A stretch of DNA of 64,000 nucleotides from positions 248,001 through 312,000 of the forward strand of contig JADJCP010000003.1 in NCBI GenBank assembly GCA_016703155.1. The letters run 5' to 3'. The DNA comes from Hydrogenophilales bacterium (lineage in GTDB: Bacteria > Pseudomonadota > Gammaproteobacteria > Burkholderiales > Thiobacillaceae). The notes under the pieces were generated by a model. The model did no database searches. It was not told the origin of the DNA and saw only the letters and a program-made list of their open reading frames with translations. Positions 44,161 through 53,001 of this stretch are shown piece by piece. The position numbers and the translations under genes were made by a program. Positions within the stretch are counted from its first letter, which is position 1; every line of letters begins with the position of its first letter.

Positions 44161-44174
44161 TTGACTCAAGTCAA
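44161..44174 (-). promoter_or_regulatory. FNR/ANR-like box upstream of ccoN
   Basis: TTGACTCAAGTCAA is a perfect 14-bp palindrome matching the FNR consensus TTGAT-N4-ATCAA except for one symmetric change. On the minus strand it also gives TTGACT, 18 nt before TAGAAT, a good sigma-70 pair. FNR-family control of cbb3 operons is widely established. Location: between ccoS and ccoN. Confidence 0.65.
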
Positions 44175-44197
44175 TCGAAAATACTAGTTGAAAACAG

Positions 44198-44410
44198 TTA
44201 TTTGGCCTTGACATCGGGGCCTGCATTGATGTTTGTTTTAACGCTTTGCGCATCTTGCTCGGGGTTGAAGCTATCGTCGTCCATCAGGATTCGATGCGCG
44301 GGGCCCTCCATATCGTCAAACTGGCCACTGCGTACCGCCCAGAGAAACGCCAAGGCGATCACCGCCACCAGGGCAAGGCTGATCGGGATCAAAAGGTAGA
44401 GTATGTCCAT
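44198..44410 (-). CDS. ccoS: cbb3 oxidase assembly protein CcoS
   Basis: 70 residues with one membrane helix (LLIPISLALVAVIALAFLW), then AVRSGQFDDMEGPAHRILMDDD, the CcoS signature. It is needed for cofactor insertion into cbb3 oxidase. Starts right after the ccoI stop. Confidence 0.93.
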   Translation of the reverse strand: MDILYLLIPISLALVAVIALAFLWAVRSGQFDDMEGPAHRILMDDDSFNPEQDAQSVKTNINAGPDVKAK

Positions 44411-44411
44411 G

Positions 44412-46903
44412 TCAGCGTTTCTTGGATGCGTTGGGGGGGGCAGGCAATTCTACTCCCCCCGGGGTGCCGTTGCTGCCGAAGCGGTCCCGCTGTCCGGAGA
44501 GGCGCATGGCGTTCAGTACTACCAGCAACGACGAAAGCGACATGCCGATGCCGGCCATCCAGGGGGTGACATAGCCCAGTGCCGCGGCCGGTATTGCGGC
44601 GAAATTGTAGAGGGCCGACCAGGCCAGATTCTGCTGGATGACGGCCTGGGTTTTGCGGGCGATGCGTACCCCATCGGCGAGGCGCGACAACTCGCTCGAG
44701 AGCAGGATCATGTCGGCGGCGGCCTGGGCCGCTTCGGCGCCCTGATCGACGGCGACTGAAACCTGGGCCTGTGCCAATACCGGGGCATCGTTGACGCCGT
44801 CGCCGGTCATGGCGACCACCGCGCCGTCGGCCTGCAGGACTTTCACGGCGTCCAGTTTGTCTTCGGGCAGCATGCCGCCACGGGCATCCGCGATGCCCAG
44901 GGTCGCGGCCAGGGCGGCGACGTTGTCGTGCCGGTCGCCGGAATAGAGGTGCACACGCACGCCCAGGGTCTTCAGGTCGTCGATCAGACGCCGCGCCTGT
45001 GGGCGTAATTCATCGCCCAGCCCGAACCAGGCGACGACGCCCGCGTCATCCGCCAGGGCGAGCAGGGTCATGCCGGGCGCCGGGGGTGCGCTTGTATCGG
45101 GCGCGACGAACATGGGTGAGCCGAGGCGGTAGGCGCGGCCAGCGACTTGGCCGGTGACGCCCTGTCCTGGCATGTTGCGTACCTCGCTGGCCTCGGCATG
45201 ACCGGCGCAAGAGGCTTCACGCAATGCTTTGGCCACGGGATGGGTGGCACCTTTTTCAAGCGCGGCGGCAACGGCCAGCGCTTCTTCCCGATTTCCCCTC
45301 AGGCAGTCGACATGCACCAGACGAAATTCACCGGTGGTCAAAGTGCCGGTCTTGTCGAAAACAAAGTCTGTCGCCTTCGCCAGGGTCTCAAGAGCGTGGC
45401 CGCGAGTCGATAGCAGGCCCATGCGGGTGAGCCGTCCCAGGCTGGCGGTCAGGGCTGCCGGGGTCGCCAGGGCCAGGGCGCAAGGGCAGGAAACGACCAG
45501 CACCGAGACAGTGATCCAGAAGGCGCGGCTCGGATCGATCCAGTACCAGGTCGCGGCCACAAGCACGGCCACGACCAGCAGCGCCAGGACGAACCAGGAA
45601 GCGACCCGGTCGGCGGCCATCGCTAGGCGGGGTTTTTCCGAGAGCGCCCGGTCGAGCAGGCGGACGATGCCGGACAGCACCGTATCGGCGCCGACCTTGT
45701 CGACGCGCACCACCAGCGGGCTGGACAGGTTCATCGTGCCGCCGATGACTTCCAGGCCGGCATGCTTGTCGACCGGATGCGATTCGCCGGTGAGCAGCGA
45801 TTCGTCGACGCTCGATTCGCCGTCCACCACGGTGCCGTCGGCGGGAAAACTGTCGCCCGGGCCGACCAGCAGGTGATCGCCCGGCGTCAGCTTGACGGCG
45901 GCGACGGTTTCTTCCTCGCGCGTCGCCGGCCAGCCGGGCAGACGCTGGGCGGCGGCGGGGATCAGCTTGACCAGCGATTCCGCGGCTTCCGCCGAGCGTT
46001 TGCGCGCGCTCATCTCCAGGAAGCGGCCGGTGAGCAGGAAAAAGACGAACATGGTCACCGAATCGAAGTAGACCTCGGCGCTGCCTGTGAGGGTGCCGTA
46101 GATGCTGGCGGCATAGGCGGCGCCGACCCCAAGTGCCACGGGGACATCCATGCCGGCGCGCTTCAGTTTCAGGTCGCGCCAGGCCCCCTGGAAGAACGGC
46201 CAGGCGGAATAGAAAACGACCGGCGTGGTGAGCATCAGACTGGCAAAACGCAGCAAAGCCTGGATATCGTCGGTCATCGTGCCGGCATCGGCAAGATAAA
46301 CCGGCACTGCGTACATCATCACCTGCATCATCCCGAGACCGGCGATGGCCAGGCGTCGGATGGCGGTGTTGCGCTCCTTGCGGAACAGTTCTTCCTGGCG
46401 ATTGGTATCGAAGGGGTAGGCCAGGTAGCCAATCTCCTGAACGGCGTGCAGTATCCGGGAAAGCTGGATACGGCTCTCGTCCCAGCGCACCCGGGCGCGA
46501 TGCGTCGAGAAATTGATCTCGGCGGAGATCACCCCGGGGAGCTGCAGGATGTGCCGTTCATTGAGCCAGACGCAGGCGGCGCAGACGATGCCCTCGAGGA
46601 TCAGGCTGGCCTCGCGGACGTCGCCCTCGCTCTTGACGAAGCTCTGTTGCACCTCGGGCAGGTCGTAGAGCTTGAGTTGTTTCAGTTCCTCAGTGCGGCT
46701 TCCGGGGTCTTGGGCAGATCGGTACGCAGCCGGTAGTAGTCGGCATTGCCGGAATCGATAATGGTCTGGGCGACGGCCTCGCAGCCCCGGCAGCAGGCCG
46801 GTTTGGCGTCGCTGTCGATGCGGATCCAGTAATCCGCGCTTTTCGGGACGGGTTCGCCGCAATGAAAACAGGGCGTTCCTGGAGCTTGATTGGTTTCAGT
46901 CAT
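44412..46903 (-). pseudogene. ccoI: Copper-transporting P-type ATPase CcoI, interrupted by a -1 frameshift
   Basis: The N-terminal frame from ATG 46903 encodes the family metal-binding start (PCFHCGEPVPKS, ACCRGCEAVAQTI, YYRLRTDLPKTPEAAL) and stops at 46682. The rest (EELKQLKLYDLPEVQQSFV, the HMA-like CAAC, eight membrane helices, TGES, phosphorylation site DKTGTL, TGDGVND) is in the -1 frame, open from 46862 to the stop at 44412. One nucleotide (or four) is missing near 46680-46700 in the GCACTGAGGAACTG region. The CPC motif in the transport helix (SCPCALAL) is intact. Translation could still give a headless ATPase if it starts internally. CcoI supplies copper to the cbb3 oxidase. Confidence 0.9.
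44433..44440 (-). repeat. C8 tract near the 3' end of ccoI
   Basis: Eight C on the coding strand within the last 12 codons of ccoI (Pro-Ala-Pro-Pro). Slippage would alter only the tail. Confidence 0.8.
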
Positions 46904-46934
46904 GGGCCGGGATTCTATCCAATAAAATAGACAC

Positions 46935-48350
46935 ATGATTCCCTGGCTGGATCACACCGATCCGTTCCCACCTGCCGAGACCGCGCTGGTTGAGCCGAAC
47001 GGCTTGCTTGCCGCGGGCGCCGATCTGTCCGTCGAGCGCCTGCTGTCGGCGTATCGGCAGGGCATCTTTCCCTGGTTCAATCCTGGCGAGCCTATCCTCT
47101 GGTGGTCGCCCGATCCGCGCATGGTCCTGACACCGGATGCGTTCAGGTTGTCGCGTTCACTGGCCAGACGTGTGCGCAAGGGCGATTACCGGATTCGTGT
47201 CGATTGTTCCTTCGAGGCGGTCATGGCCGCCTGCGCCGCGCCCAGGCCGAAGCAGGGCGGTACCTGGATATCGCCAGCGATGCGCGTGGCGTACGGCCAA
47301 CTGCATCGGGCCGGCTACGCTCATTGCGTCGAGACATGGGTGGCGGGCGAACTGGTCGGCGGGCTCTACGGTGTCGCCATCGGCCGGGCGTTTTATGGCG
47401 AGTCGATGTTCAGCCGCGCGACGGATGCCTCGAAGCTCGCCATCGCCCACCTGGCCAGGCAGTTGCAGCGCTGGGACTTCGGTCTGATCGACTGCCAAAT
47501 GGAGACGACGCCTCTGGCGTCGCTGGGCGCTGCGCCGATCCCGCGCGGCGATTTCCTACAACGCCTCGAATGCTTGGTAAACTTGGCCGGTCATCCCGGC
47601 CCCTGGACCTTCGACCATGACCTTTTGCATGAGCTGCCGATCCAGCGATTGCAGTTCTACCTGACCGCACCCTATGCGTGCAGCTATCTCGATGGCCGCG
47701 AGGCGCGCTCCCAGGTCGCCACACCGGCCAACCTGATCGACACCTCCTTGTTCAGCGAACTGGCGCGTCTGGGTTTCCGGCGCAGTGGCCTGTATGTCTA
47801 CCGGCCGCGTTGCGATGGCTGCCAGGCGTGTACGCCGGCACGCATTCCGGTCGAACGGTTCGGCCCTCGGCGTAGCCAGCGGCGCTGCCTGGCACGCAAT
47901 CAGGATCTGAGCGTCGTCGCCAAGCCTTTGCAATTCGAGGAAGCGCATTACCAACTCTATCGACGCTACCAGTCGAAACGGCACACCGGTGGTGGCATGG
48001 ATCGCGACGACCGCGAACAGTATCGCGGCTTTCTTCTATCCAGCCGGGTGGACAGCATGCTGTTGGAATTTGCCATGGGTGACGAAGTGGTCATGGTCAG
48101 TCTGGTCGACCGCCTCCTCGATGGTCTGTCGGCGGTCTATACTTTTTTCGACCCGGACCTGCCAAGGCGCGGCCTGGGGGTCTTCAATATCCTGACCCAG
48201 ATCGAGTGGACCCAGCGCATGGGCTTAGACTACACCTATCTCGGCTACTGGATCGAGCGCAGTCCAAAGATGGCTTACAAGGCCGATTTCCGTCCCGTCG
48301 AGATATTTCGCGACGGCCAGTGGCAACCCCTGATACGCGAGGCCGGCTGA
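46935..48350 (+). CDS. Fused leucyl/phenylalanyl-tRNA transferase (Aat) and aspartate/glutamate leucyltransferase (Bpt)
   Basis: 471 residues in one continuous frame. Residues 1-215 match Aat (NGLLAAGADLS, YRQGIFPWFN, LWWSPDPRMVL, YGVAIGRAFYGESMFS); residues 235-471 match Bpt/Ate (QFYLTAPYACSYL, RSGLYVYRPRCDGCQACTPARIPV, YTFFDPDLPRRGLG, YLGYWIERSPKMAYK). These are normally two adjacent genes. Both enzymes add destabilising residues to protein N-termini for ClpS/ClpAP degradation. Divergent from ccoI with only 31 nt between, so promoters must overlap the coding regions. Confidence 0.92.
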   Translation: MIPWLDHTDPFPPAETALVEPNGLLAAGADLSVERLLSAYRQGIFPWFNPGEPILWWSPDPRMVLTPDAFRLSRSLARRVRKGDYRIRVDCSFEAVMAACAAPRPKQGGTWISPAMRVAYGQLHRAGYAHCVETWVAGELVGGLYGVAIGRAFYGESMFSRATDASKLAIAHLARQLQRWDFGLIDCQMETTPLASLGAAPIPRGDFLQRLECLVNLAGHPGPWTFDHDLLHELPIQRLQFYLTAPYACSYLDGREARSQVATPANLIDTSLFSELARLGFRRSGLYVYRPRCDGCQACTPARIPVERFGPRRSQRRCLARNQDLSVVAKPLQFEEAHYQLYRRYQSKRHTGGGMDRDDREQYRGFLLSSRVDSMLLEFAMGDEVVMVSLVDRLLDGLSAVYTFFDPDLPRRGLGVFNILTQIEWTQRMGLDYTYLGYWIERSPKMAYKADFRPVEIFRDGQWQPLIREAG

Positions 48351-48904
48351 TGGCGCAACACCCCGAGGCGGCGGCGCAAATCCTGGCCATGCACGCGCCC
48401 TTCATCCACGCCGTGGTCAACGCCGTGAACAACCGAGCGCTCCTAGAACATCTGCATCCCATGCTCCAGGAGGCCGAGACGCGCGGCTGGTCGGCCCTGG
48501 TCGGCTGCATCCGGCGCATCATCGACGGCCAGCGCGATCGCTCCGTTCTGCTCGGTCTGGACGACGAAGACCGGGTGCTTGCCGAGGCCATTCTCGGCGG
48601 TCTGGATAACCCGGCCACGCTGCCGCCGGTCAACTCGCAACCTTCCGGGGCGGCAGCGGCTCCGGGACTCGCCGCCATGATCAGCGCCGCCGGGCGCGGT
48701 GATGTCCAGGCCTTCAGCGCCCTGGCCAACATGGCCGAGCAAATGGTCAAGGCCGGCGGCGATATGGCCCGGCTGGGTGGCGTCATGCGCCGTCTGGTCG
48801 ATGGCGAGCGCGATGCCGATCTTCTCTCGAAAGGCATGGGGGCGTTGGGGCGCCAATTGCTGCTGGATATCCTCGACCAGCTGGCCAAAACCAGCCTGCA
48901 TTGA
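48350..48904 (+). CDS. Conserved-looking helical protein with internal duplication
   Basis: 184 residues; ATG overlaps the Aat-Bpt stop by 1 nt, so coupled. Two halves resemble each other: CIRRIIDGQRDRSVLLGL (about 53-70) and VMRRLVDGERDADLLSKG (about 145-162), each followed by a Leu-rich helix, separated by an Ala/Pro-rich linker. No signal peptide or known domain. Function unknown; the operon position suggests a link to protein turnover or simple neighbourhood. Confidence 0.7.
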   Translation: MAQHPEAAAQILAMHAPFIHAVVNAVNNRALLEHLHPMLQEAETRGWSALVGCIRRIIDGQRDRSVLLGLDDEDRVLAEAILGGLDNPATLPPVNSQPSGAAAAPGLAAMISAAGRGDVQAFSALANMAEQMVKAGGDMARLGGVMRRLVDGERDADLLSKGMGALGRQLLLDILDQLAKTSLH

Positions 48905-48973
48905 CCGCGTTTCCCCGGAGACATTGGTTAGAATGACGCGATTCCAAGGTACTCCCGAACAATACGCCAGGCG

Positions 48974-49891
48974 ATGACACCCAAGACGCAGTTCCTCATA
49001 CCGGTCAAGAAGCAGGAGATTGAACTGGGTAAGCCCATTCCCTGGTCGGTCTACGACGCGGATCACAAACTGCTGCTCAATCATGGCGTGGTCGTGACCA
49101 GCGAGCATCAGGTCGAGGTGCTGGTCGAAAAAGGCTTGTTCCGCGAACCGCCCAGGCGCACGCATGCGGATGCCTCGGCCCGTCCCGGCGCCGGGAAAAA
49201 CACCGAGTCCCCGTCCGGGATCATGGAAAGCAGCGAGTCGCTCGATGCCCTGAAGCTGACGCCCGGAGACAGCCTGCAATTGCAGCCGATGGTCGATGGC
49301 CAGACCGAGCGTTACACGGTGCGCGTCATCGGCTTGATGAAGGGCAAGAGCGTCCTGGTCACCGCGCCCCTCATCGACGGCAAGCTGATCTTCATCCGCG
49401 AGGCCCAGCCCTTCCTGATTCGCGCCTTCTCCGGACAGAACGTCTATGCCTTCAAGGCCAAGGTGCTCAAGGCGCAGCACACGCCTTTCCCCTACCTGCA
49501 CCTGTCCTTTCCGGATAGCGTCCAGGTCATGCGTATCCGCAAGGCCATGCGCGCGCCCGTGCAGCTCATCGTTGCGCTGAGTGACCTGGAGGGTGGACAC
49601 AATCTCGGCGCCGGGCGCATCGTCGACATCAGTGTCGGCGGTGCGCGCATGTATCTGGGGCGCGATGTGCAGATCCGTCGTGAAGCCATCACCGTCGCCT
49701 TCAAGGTGATCCTCGACGACCATGAGGAATACATCACCACGCGCGCCACGGTACGCTCGGTCGCCGAAGAAGACGACGAGCGGGGCAAGCCGGTGCGTGT
49801 CGTCGGCGTCCAGTTCGACACCCTTCTGCCACAGCAGCGGCTGGCCATCATGAACCTGGTTTACCAGCACCTGCTCAAGGAAACCCTCTGA
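48974..49891 (+). CDS. PilZ-domain protein (YcgR-like, c-di-GMP effector)
   Basis: 305 residues. The C-terminal PilZ domain has both c-di-GMP motifs: RKAMR and DISVGG (about 193-225). The middle region (DSLQLQPMVDG...LIFIREAQPFLIRAFSG) resembles the YcgR-N brake domain; the N-terminal 70 residues are of other origin. YcgR-like proteins slow flagellar rotation upon c-di-GMP binding, which fits the HD-GYP and flagellar genes in this window. Confidence 0.85.
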   Translation: MTPKTQFLIPVKKQEIELGKPIPWSVYDADHKLLLNHGVVVTSEHQVEVLVEKGLFREPPRRTHADASARPGAGKNTESPSGIMESSESLDALKLTPGDSLQLQPMVDGQTERYTVRVIGLMKGKSVLVTAPLIDGKLIFIREAQPFLIRAFSGQNVYAFKAKVLKAQHTPFPYLHLSFPDSVQVMRIRKAMRAPVQLIVALSDLEGGHNLGAGRIVDISVGGARMYLGRDVQIRREAITVAFKVILDDHEEYITTRATVRSVAEEDDERGKPVRVVGVQFDTLLPQQRLAIMNLVYQHLLKETL

Positions 49892-49927
49892 ACGCCGCGC
49901 CGCGGCCCCAGTCTGGAAAGCACCCGC

Positions 49928-50722
49928 ATGCGTCCTTACCTAGATCTATTGCAGCATGTCCTCGCCCACGGCACCCGCAAGGCCGACCGCACCGGCACCG
50001 GCACCCTCTCCGTGTTCGGCCATCAGATGCGTTTCGATCTGGGGCAAGGCTTCCCGCTGCTCACCACGAAAAAAGTCCATCTCAAGTCCATCGTCCACGA
50101 ACTGCTCTGGTTCCTGAAAGGCCAGACCAACATCGCGTATTTGAAGGCAAACGGCGTCAGCATCTGGGATGAGTGGGCCGATGCCAACGGTGATCTGGGG
50201 CCGATCTACGGCTACCAGTGGCGCTCGTGGCCGGCACGCGACGGGCGTCATATCGACCAGATCGCCGAGGTTGTCGAGACCTTGAAAACGAACCCCGATT
50301 CCCGGCGCATCATCGTTTCCGCCTGGAATGTCGGCGAGCTTGACTATATGAAACTGCCGCCCTGCCACGCGTTCTTCCAGTTCTATGTCGCGGATGGCAA
50401 GTTGTCGTGCCAGCTCTATCAGCGCAGTGCCGATATCTTCCTGGGCGTGCCGTTCAACATCGCCAGTTATGCCCTGCTGACCATGATGATGGCCCAGGTT
50501 ACCGGTCTGAAACCGGGTGACTTCGTGCACACGCTGGGTGATGCGCACATCTACTTGAACCACCTCGATCAGGTGAATCTGCAATTGACGCGCGCGACCC
50601 GCGCCTTGCCGACGATGCGCCTCAACCCCGAAGTACGCGATATTTTTGCCTTCGGCTTCGACGATTTCAAGCTTGATGGCTATGATCCGCACCCCGGTAT
50701 CAAGGCACCGGTGGCGGTCTAG
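49928..50722 (+). CDS. thyA: Thymidylate synthase ThyA
   Basis: 264 residues, same length as E. coli ThyA. Catalytic Cys in LPPCHAFFQFYV, TGTGTLSVFGHQMRFDL, QRSADIFLGVPFNIASYA and the C-terminal YDPHPGIKAPVAV. It makes dTMP from dUMP with methylene-THF. folA follows 17 nt downstream. Confidence 0.98.
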   Translation: MRPYLDLLQHVLAHGTRKADRTGTGTLSVFGHQMRFDLGQGFPLLTTKKVHLKSIVHELLWFLKGQTNIAYLKANGVSIWDEWADANGDLGPIYGYQWRSWPARDGRHIDQIAEVVETLKTNPDSRRIIVSAWNVGELDYMKLPPCHAFFQFYVADGKLSCQLYQRSADIFLGVPFNIASYALLTMMMAQVTGLKPGDFVHTLGDAHIYLNHLDQVNLQLTRATRALPTMRLNPEVRDIFAFGFDDFKLDGYDPHPGIKAPVAV

Positions 50723-50739
50723 CCCATGAGGTGTGAAGC

Positions 50740-51249
50740 ATGAGACGTGAGTCGAGAAGGGTGTCGATCATCGTGGCGATGGCGCGCAACCAGGTGATCG
50801 GTATCGATAACACACTGTCCTGGCATCTGCCCGAAGACCTGAAGCATTTCAAGGCGCTGACCATGGGCCACCACATGATCATGGGCCGCAAGACCTACGA
50901 ATCGATCGGTCGACCTCTGCCCGGTCGCACCACGGTGATCGTCAGCCGCGACCCGGACTACCGGGTGGCTGGCTGCGTCACCGCGAGTTCGCTGGATGCC
51001 GCCCTGGCCGCCTGCGGCGATGACCCGGAGGTGTTTTTCGTCGGTGGCGCGAATCTGTATGCCCAGGCACTGCCGTATGCGCAGCGACTTTACCTCACGG
51101 AGATCCAGCGGGAGGTCGCGGGCGACGCCTATTTCCCGGAGTTCGATCGATCGGCATGGCGTGAAACCGCGCGTGATTGCCGCGTCACCGAGGCCGGGCT
51201 GGCGTATTGCTTTTTAACCCTCGACCGGCACCCAGCGGTATCAGGCTAA
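50740..51249 (+). CDS. folA: Dihydrofolate reductase FolA
   Basis: 169 residues. IIVAMARNQVIGIDNTLSWHLPEDLKHF (active-site Asp replaced region WHLPEDL typical), MGRKTYESIG, GRTTVIVSR, FVGGANLYAQAL and YLTEIQREVAGDAYFP. It regenerates THF consumed by ThyA. The ATG at 50740 follows a GAGG site; GTG 50761 is an alternative. The last 9 nt overlap the end of the convergent chemoreceptor gene. Confidence 0.95.
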   Translation: MRRESRRVSIIVAMARNQVIGIDNTLSWHLPEDLKHFKALTMGHHMIMGRKTYESIGRPLPGRTTVIVSRDPDYRVAGCVTASSLDAALAACGDDPEVFFVGGANLYAQALPYAQRLYLTEIQREVAGDAYFPEFDRSAWRETARDCRVTEAGLAYCFLTLDRHPAVSG

Positions 51250-52422
51250 TTTGAATGCCTTGACGCTGTCGTCCAGGTCGTTTGACTGCGTGCTCAGGGC
51301 ATTGGCCATATCGACGCCTCGGACAGTGTTTTCAAGGGTCTGACGGTTCAGCGATTCAATTCCGGCAACATTGTCGCAAACCCCGCTCACGGCTTTATTT
51401 TGCGCTTCCGCCGCCTCGGCGATAGCGCGAACCATGTGCGCCACGGTCTCGAAGCGCCGGGTGATCAACTCCAGCGACTCACCGGTCTGGTGGGCATTGT
51501 CCATGCCTGAACTGGCATCGGCCATGACCACGGCGATGGCCTGGTTAGCCTGCTTCGTTTCCGACTGGATACTCTGGATCATGGCGGCGATCTGGGCGGT
51601 GGCCTGACTGGTTTTTTCTGCCAGTTTGCGCACCTCGTCGGCGACCACCGCGAAGCCGCGTCCCTGCTCGCCGGCCCGCGCGGCTTCGATGGCCGCGTTC
51701 AGGGCAAGCAGATTGGTCTGGTCGGCGATTTCTTCGATTATGGATACCGTGTTGCCGATTTCCTGGGCACTCCGGCTCAACATGTCGACCCTATGGGAGG
51801 TATCCCCGACCGAGGTCTGGATGCGTTGCATGGCTTCGACACTGCGCTGCGCCACGCTATTGCCCTGATGCGCTGCCTCGCCGGCCTCCCGAGCCTGATC
51901 GGCGGCATCCGTGCTACCTTTGCTGACGAGGGCGATGCTTTCGGTCATGGCCTGCATGGCGCCGCTGATATGTTTGGTAAGTATTTCCTGCTGGGTGACG
52001 TTGATGTGAATCTGACTGGCTTGATCGCGTATGGCGGCACTCTCGTAGCGGACTTCACCGCTCAATCCAGAGGTCTTGGCAATCAGTTCGCGCAGGGTTT
52101 TGGCCATGTTGTTGAAACTGTCGATGATCTCGCCGATGGTGTCGTTACTGCGCATGGCGCAGGAAAATGACAGATCCTTGCTGGCGATGCTGCTCGCAAC
52201 TTTCGAGATGCGCCGTAGCTTGGACACCAGGACCAGGTTCATCACCCAGTAGTTGGCGAAGCCGATCAATATCCCGGCGACGAAGCAACCGACCACGAAC
52301 CATTGCAACATACCCGGTTTCCACTCGACAAAGAAATGGGCGTAGAACGGAAACAGTCCCGCGGCGAGCACACCGAATCCGAGAAATGAAAACAACACCT
52401 TGCGCAGAATGCTCCCGGCCAT
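51241..52422 (-). CDS. Methyl-accepting chemotaxis protein
   Basis: 393 residues from ATG 52422. Two membrane helices (about 5-28 and 42-62) with only a short periplasmic loop, a HAMP domain, then a cytoplasmic signalling domain with the conserved tip NLLALNAAIEAARAGEQGRGFAVVADEVR. With almost no external sensor, it may detect membrane or cytoplasmic (redox/energy) signals. Frame extends upstream to 52560 but ATG 52422 begins the membrane helix. Confidence 0.9.
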   Translation of the reverse strand: MAGSILRKVLFSFLGFGVLAAGLFPFYAHFFVEWKPGMLQWFVVGCFVAGILIGFANYWVMNLVLVSKLRRISKVASSIASKDLSFSCAMRSNDTIGEIIDSFNNMAKTLRELIAKTSGLSGEVRYESAAIRDQASQIHINVTQQEILTKHISGAMQAMTESIALVSKGSTDAADQAREAGEAAHQGNSVAQRSVEAMQRIQTSVGDTSHRVDMLSRSAQEIGNTVSIIEEIADQTNLLALNAAIEAARAGEQGRGFAVVADEVRKLAEKTSQATAQIAAMIQSIQSETKQANQAIAVVMADASSGMDNAHQTGESLELITRRFETVAHMVRAIAEAAEAQNKAVSGVCDNVAGIESLNRQTLENTVRGVDMANALSTQSNDLDDSVKAFKLA

Positions 52423-52492
52423 GTCGTGCCCCGATGTGCTTGATGATTGGATGGCAATAACGGTTGGGGGCGCAAAAGCTTGAGGAATAAAA

Positions 52493-52516
52493 AAAGCGCG
52501 ACCAAAGTCGCGCTTT
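52493..52516. terminator. Bidirectional terminator between cytochrome c and chemoreceptor genes
   Basis: Perfect 10-bp stem AAAGCGCGAC / GTCGCGCTTT, loop CAAA, with an A-run on the left that gives a T-run for the minus-strand cytochrome c gene. Confidence 0.88.
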
Positions 52517-52541
52517 CTCAAGAGGGTTTGGCCTTCTTGTA

Positions 52542-52838
52542 TTACAGGCTGAGAATCCACTTGGCGATAGCCGCGGAGTCGGCTTGAGCCTTGGGCTGGG
52601 GCGGCATCGGAATCTTGCCGTATACGCCCTTGCCGCCTGAGACGATCTTGGCGGCCAGTTCCTCAACCTTGCCACCCTTGTGCTTGGCGGCGATGTCTTT
52701 CCACGTCGGGCCAACCTTCTTGGCGCTCATGTCGTGGCAGCCGATGCAGGCGTTCTTCTTGACCAGGTCTTCGCTGGCCAGGGCGGAACCGGCCATCAGC
52801 AGGGCGGCGGCGGTCAGAGCGGCGGTCAGAGCTTTCAT
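52542..52838 (-). CDS. Small periplasmic cytochrome c (class I, c551-like)
   Basis: 98-residue precursor from ATG 52838 (AAGGAA upstream). Signal peptide LTAALTAAALLMAGSALA, haem site NACIGCHDM, axial Met in KIPMPPQP. A mobile electron carrier, for example to the cbb3 oxidase or a denitrification enzyme. A 7-bp inverted repeat (GACATCG, 52867-52873 and 52879-52885) precedes it. Confidence 0.92.
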   Translation of the reverse strand: MKALTAALTAAALLMAGSALASEDLVKKNACIGCHDMSAKKVGPTWKDIAAKHKGGKVEELAAKIVSGGKGVYGKIPMPPQPKAQADSAAIAKWILSL

Positions 52839-53001
52839 ATATCGTTCCTTTCCTTGAGTTTCAGAGGACATCGGATATCGATGTCTTGATTAAAGTTTAT
52901 GTCATTTTTTTGCCTGGTCACGTGACATAAATCACTTTTGCGCTGGAATTTTGGTACCAGGGACGCAGGGGATGGATGTCTCCTGCCAAGGCGGCCAGAG
53001 T

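Noticed and set aside
46680..46703. Programmed -1 frameshift in ccoI, as in copA
   Set aside because: Geometry fits, but there is no X-XXY-YYZ slippery heptamer before the stop, so I kept it as a disrupted gene and only list the idea as a finding.
50726..50758. Short degenerate repeats before folA (GAGGTGTGAAGCATGAGACGTGAG region)
   Set aside because: GTGAG-like units recur three times, but too short and imperfect to call a repeat family; it may only be the ribosome site and start of folA.
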